Source: Gemmatimonadota bacterium
GTDB lineage: Bacteria; Gemmatimonadota; Gemmatimonadetes; Palauibacterales; Palauibacteraceae
Length of the DNA: 64,000 bases
NCBI GenBank assembly: GCA_022825725.1
Contig: JAJDWE010000068.1
Span: forward strand, 1 to 64,000
Direction of reading: 5' to 3'
In this document: one piece after another, positions 61,661 through 64,000 of the stretch
Layout of the letters: each line of letters begins with the position of its first letter
Position numbering within the stretch: the stretch's first letter is position 1
Made by a program: the position numbers and the translations under genes
Notes under the pieces: generated by a model
What the model saw: the letters and a program-made list of their open reading frames with translations, nothing else
The model's database searches: none
What the model was told of the DNA's origin: nothing

Positions 61661-62656
61661 GTGCCGATCTGGAGCGAAATCCTCGAGGAACTGAACCGAA
61701 CGGGCGAGCAAGGCCAATCGCCACCTTTTGATTTCATCCGCAGGAAGTATTTGACTCTCCTGCATGAACACACTGCCCGTAACATTATACTGTATGCTTC
61801 GGGATGGATCCAGAGACCCGGCACTCCCCCCGAGTTTCTGACCATTAGCGACGAAGACGTCCAAGCCCTCATGGAGGTCACGCAAGGGCTGACGGGTACC
61901 GATGTCGATCTGATCCTGCACAGTCCGGGCGGATCACCTGAGGCGGCGGAGGCGATTGTCTCTTACCTGCGGTCCCGTTTCTCACACATTCGTGTCGTCG
62001 TACCTCATCTCGCCATGTCGGCGGCCACGATGCTGGCCTGTGCCGCCAACGAGATCGTACTCGGCAAGCACTCGTTTCTCAGCCCAACTGATCCTCAGCT
62101 TCTGTTAGCCACGCCGTTGGGAGTAAGGTCTGTGCCTGCCCAGGCTATGCTGGACCAATTTGACCGGGCACAACGTGAGTGCGAAGATCCAGCGAGACTC
62201 CCCGCATGGCTTCCAATGCTCGCACAATACGGCCCCGATCTGCTAACGACTTGCGATGCAGCCCTGCGGATGTCACGACAGCTGGTCAGCACTTGGCTGG
62301 AGAACTACATGTTCGTTAACCAGAAAGACGGAAGAAGAAAAGCGGCCAACGTATCGGATTGGCTCGCAGACCACGAAGCGTTCAAGAGCCACGCTCGCCA
62401 CATTTCCAGAGAAGCCTTGAAGGCGAAGGAACTGATCATCATCGATCTTGAAGCTGATGAACTGCTGCAGGACTTGTGCCTCTCCGTATTCCATGCCACG
62501 ACACACACGTTCGCTGGAACATCCGCTGTGAAGCTAGTCGAAAACCACACGGGGCGCGCCTTCATCAAGCACCATGTCCCACAACAGTTGCCCGCTCATG
62601 TAATGCAACAGGCGACTCCTATTCCTCCCACACCACTCGATCCACTTGGAGAGTAA
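61661..62656 (+). CDS. SDH-family Clp-fold serine proteinase
   Basis: A 331-residue protein of the ClpP/crotonase fold, in the group named serine dehydrogenase proteinase (SDH_sah). LTGTDVDLILHSPGGSPEAAEAIVSYLRSRF near residue 90 is the SppA/ClpP-like glycine strand, and VVPHLAMSAATMLACAANEIVLGKHSFLSPTDPQ near 125 contains the nucleophile Ser (AMSAAT). Residues near the C-terminus are Pro-rich. It has no signal peptide, so it acts in the cytoplasm or at the membrane face. The substrate is unknown; such genes turn up in accessory and defence islands. The GTG start at 61661 follows the small gene. Confidence 0.82.
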   Translation: MPIWSEILEELNRTGEQGQSPPFDFIRRKYLTLLHEHTARNIILYASGWIQRPGTPPEFLTISDEDVQALMEVTQGLTGTDVDLILHSPGGSPEAAEAIVSYLRSRFSHIRVVVPHLAMSAATMLACAANEIVLGKHSFLSPTDPQLLLATPLGVRSVPAQAMLDQFDRAQRECEDPARLPAWLPMLAQYGPDLLTTCDAALRMSRQLVSTWLENYMFVNQKDGRRKAANVSDWLADHEAFKSHARHISREALKAKELIIIDLEADELLQDLCLSVFHATTHTFAGTSAVKLVENHTGRAFIKHHVPQQLPAHVMQQATPIPPTPLDPLGE

Positions 62657-63111
62657 CCTTGAGCACGCGTTTCTTGGGCCGCGGAAATATTGTGCCGAAA
62701 CTCGGCCTTACCGGTCGGATCGATGACCAGCAATCGTGTCGGCGCCGCCGTGAATATTAGAAATAGTCGGCGTCCGTCTGTTCGGCTCATAGAAAAAACG
62801 AAAATCCGCCGAGTTCGTGCTGCCGCTTCAACGGTTGATCAGCGAGTCGGTGGAGTGATCGAGTGAATCACGTTCTATCGCCAGTCGACCGTCAGGATCC
62901 CGGCAGGCATTCGTTGTCCGTCCGGTGCCATGGAAGAATAGCAGCATATCGATTACGGACCCCGCGTGAATCGTTGGACCGGCAAAATTCAAGCCCGAAC
63001 TCCCATTGGCACACGTTTTCTGGAAAATGGGCACCGCCTGGCCTGGAAACTTGACCGCTTCGCCGACGTTACTAGCGTGCGAAAGAAGTGAAAGGAATGG
63101 ACACCTCGTTC
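62657..63111. other. Intergenic region without recognisable gene
   Basis: No frame longer than about 145 codons with plausible composition, no recognised motif and no clear hairpin. It separates the plus-strand Clp-fold gene from the minus-strand protease gene, so both 3' ends and any terminators lie here, but none is certain. Confidence 0.5.
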
Positions 63112-63936
63112 TCACCAGTCGTCGCGGATCAAGTGGCCGTCCGCCGCAATACACATGAGCGATCGAGCACGCATCAGGTCGATCTCGCGACCAGTTTCGA
63201 CTAGGATCCCAACCAAATCTGTCCAAGCGATCATATCTGGCGCCAGGAGGTTCCTCACCACACACATCGCTCCGCCGCTCATGCCGCCGAGGTTCAGACG
63301 GGGGCGGAGCGACCGGCTACTGTACGGCATGCTGGTGGATCTGTGCATCACTATGCTCGGGTAGCGTTCAGAGGCTCCGGCAGAACGTCCAATAAAGTGC
63401 ACGAAGTCATGCGTGGAACTGTCGGTCTGTTCGACGACGGTTCTCCAAGGCCAACCCCCTACCAGAACCAGATCGTCTTCCTTGGGTGCTTCGGGTGGCC
63501 AGACGGGCGGTGAGTGGATGTGGGACCCGGAAGCGGTCGCTTGGATCTCGGATACCCGGTACGTGGCCAAGTCCAGATTCCGGTCGATGTCGATCAGACG
63601 CTCGGATGGCTGGAACGAATGACCGCCAATCTGACATCCTAATTCCGCGTCGCGATTGAGAGCTTCGATGCATGCCTGATGCACATGCGCCGCTGTCAGC
63701 CCGAGCAATCGAACGCCCGTATGGACGAAGCATACGGTCCCACCTCCTATCGTGCGGCTTCCTGAAGCTCGCTGCGGATCATACCAGAAGAAGGGAGCCG
63801 TCAGCTGCTTCACCGTCTTCTCAAGTGTTGGGATGAAGCCGCTCTCCACTAGTTCGCGGAGGGCCTTGAGGTGTTCCGGAGTAGGCTCCGAGCCCGCGGA
63901 TACGGGACGATTCTCTTCCGTTTCGTGGTCTGACAT
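63112..63936 (-). CDS. Trypsin-like serine protease-fold protein
   Basis: A 274-residue protein with a chymotrypsin-like fold. The catalytic triad can be placed: His in LLGLTAAHVHQAC near residue 75, Asp in DIDRNLDLATYRV near 118, and Ser in NLGGMSGGAMCVV near 230 (GxSGG). No signal peptide or hydrophobic segment is seen, so it is probably cytoplasmic, as for trypsin-like proteins found in defence gene clusters. ATG 63936 is chosen, with GGAG upstream. Neighbour beyond the window unknown. Confidence 0.8.
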   Translation of the reverse strand: MSDHETEENRPVSAGSEPTPEHLKALRELVESGFIPTLEKTVKQLTAPFFWYDPQRASGSRTIGGGTVCFVHTGVRLLGLTAAHVHQACIEALNRDAELGCQIGGHSFQPSERLIDIDRNLDLATYRVSEIQATASGSHIHSPPVWPPEAPKEDDLVLVGGWPWRTVVEQTDSSTHDFVHFIGRSAGASERYPSIVMHRSTSMPYSSRSLRPRLNLGGMSGGAMCVVRNLLAPDMIAWTDLVGILVETGREIDLMRARSLMCIAADGHLIRDDW

Positions 63937-64000
63937 GTTTTCGCGCTCCAGGTTGGAGGTCGAACACGGTCGCGGTGACATGTTTCTGGCGACCAAGGGC

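Noticed and set aside
1-64000. CRISPR arrays, tRNA, rRNA, intact insertion sequences
   Set aside because: I looked for regular spaced repeats, TpsiC-like GGTTCGA arms, rRNA-like segments and transposase motifs and found none I could support; a dedicated RNA scan would be needed to exclude small RNAs.

Overview
The window is high-GC bacterial DNA with many TonB-dependent receptors, Tat- or Sec-exported hydrolases, a GLPGLI-type protein next to a receptor, and tightly overlapping genes. This gene content fits Gemmatimonadota or a related group. The sterol methyltransferase, the triterpene cyclase and the trimethylamine-type metabolism genes would fit a marine or sponge-associated member. That assignment is inference: no rRNA or universal marker lies here, and no tRNA, CRISPR array or intact transposase was seen.

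Region 1 (1-38.9 kb, high GC) is ordinary accessory metabolism. It holds a partial TonB receptor, a LysM protein, the 5-oxoprolinase genes pxpA-pxpB-pxpC, an exported dipeptidase, two tandem exported FAH-fold hydrolases, amino-acid permeases, a DDAH-like enzyme, a class C serine hydrolase, a MATE pump, a GLPGLI/TonB-receptor pair, a molybdenum hydroxylase pair, a tannase-type esterase, a BlaI/M56 sensor pair with twin palindromic operators, a 3-hydroxyacyl-CoA dehydrogenase divergent from a BKACE enzyme and permease, a toxin-antitoxin pair, two convergent Tat-exported PLP enzymes, and a symporter with two M29/NicX-like genes.

Region 2 (38.95-54 kb) is a defence island of visibly lower GC in two blocks. 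Block A has a D12-class adenine methylase, an HNH nuclease and an AspBHI-like restriction enzyme broken by a one-base frameshift. Block B is a tightly coupled five-gene operon, in order of transcription: UvrD/RecB-type helicase-nuclease, Vsr-type endonuclease, NurA-like protein, HerA ATPase and C5-cytosine methylase. It matches no named defence system I know in full and is the best candidate for an undescribed system. Three copies of one aldo-keto reductase gene, all in the same orientation, border the blocks: one decayed, one intact, and one cut and joined to a piece of a dioxygenase gene. They record the rearrangements that built the island.

Region 3 (54-60.6 kb, high GC) holds a CPBP protease, an intact sterol 24-C-methyltransferase homologue, a divergent TmpA/TmpB-like oxygenase pair predicted to act on a trimethylammonium phosphonate, and an oxidosqualene-cyclase-type gene that is shortened at the 5' end and frameshifted. 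The methyltransferase and cyclase within 5 kb suggest bacterial sterol metabolism that may be decaying or is affected by sequence errors.

Region 4 (60.7-64 kb, lower GC) is another accessory patch: a type I methylase (hsdM) remnant, a small protein with a Clp-fold serine proteinase, and a trypsin-like protease.
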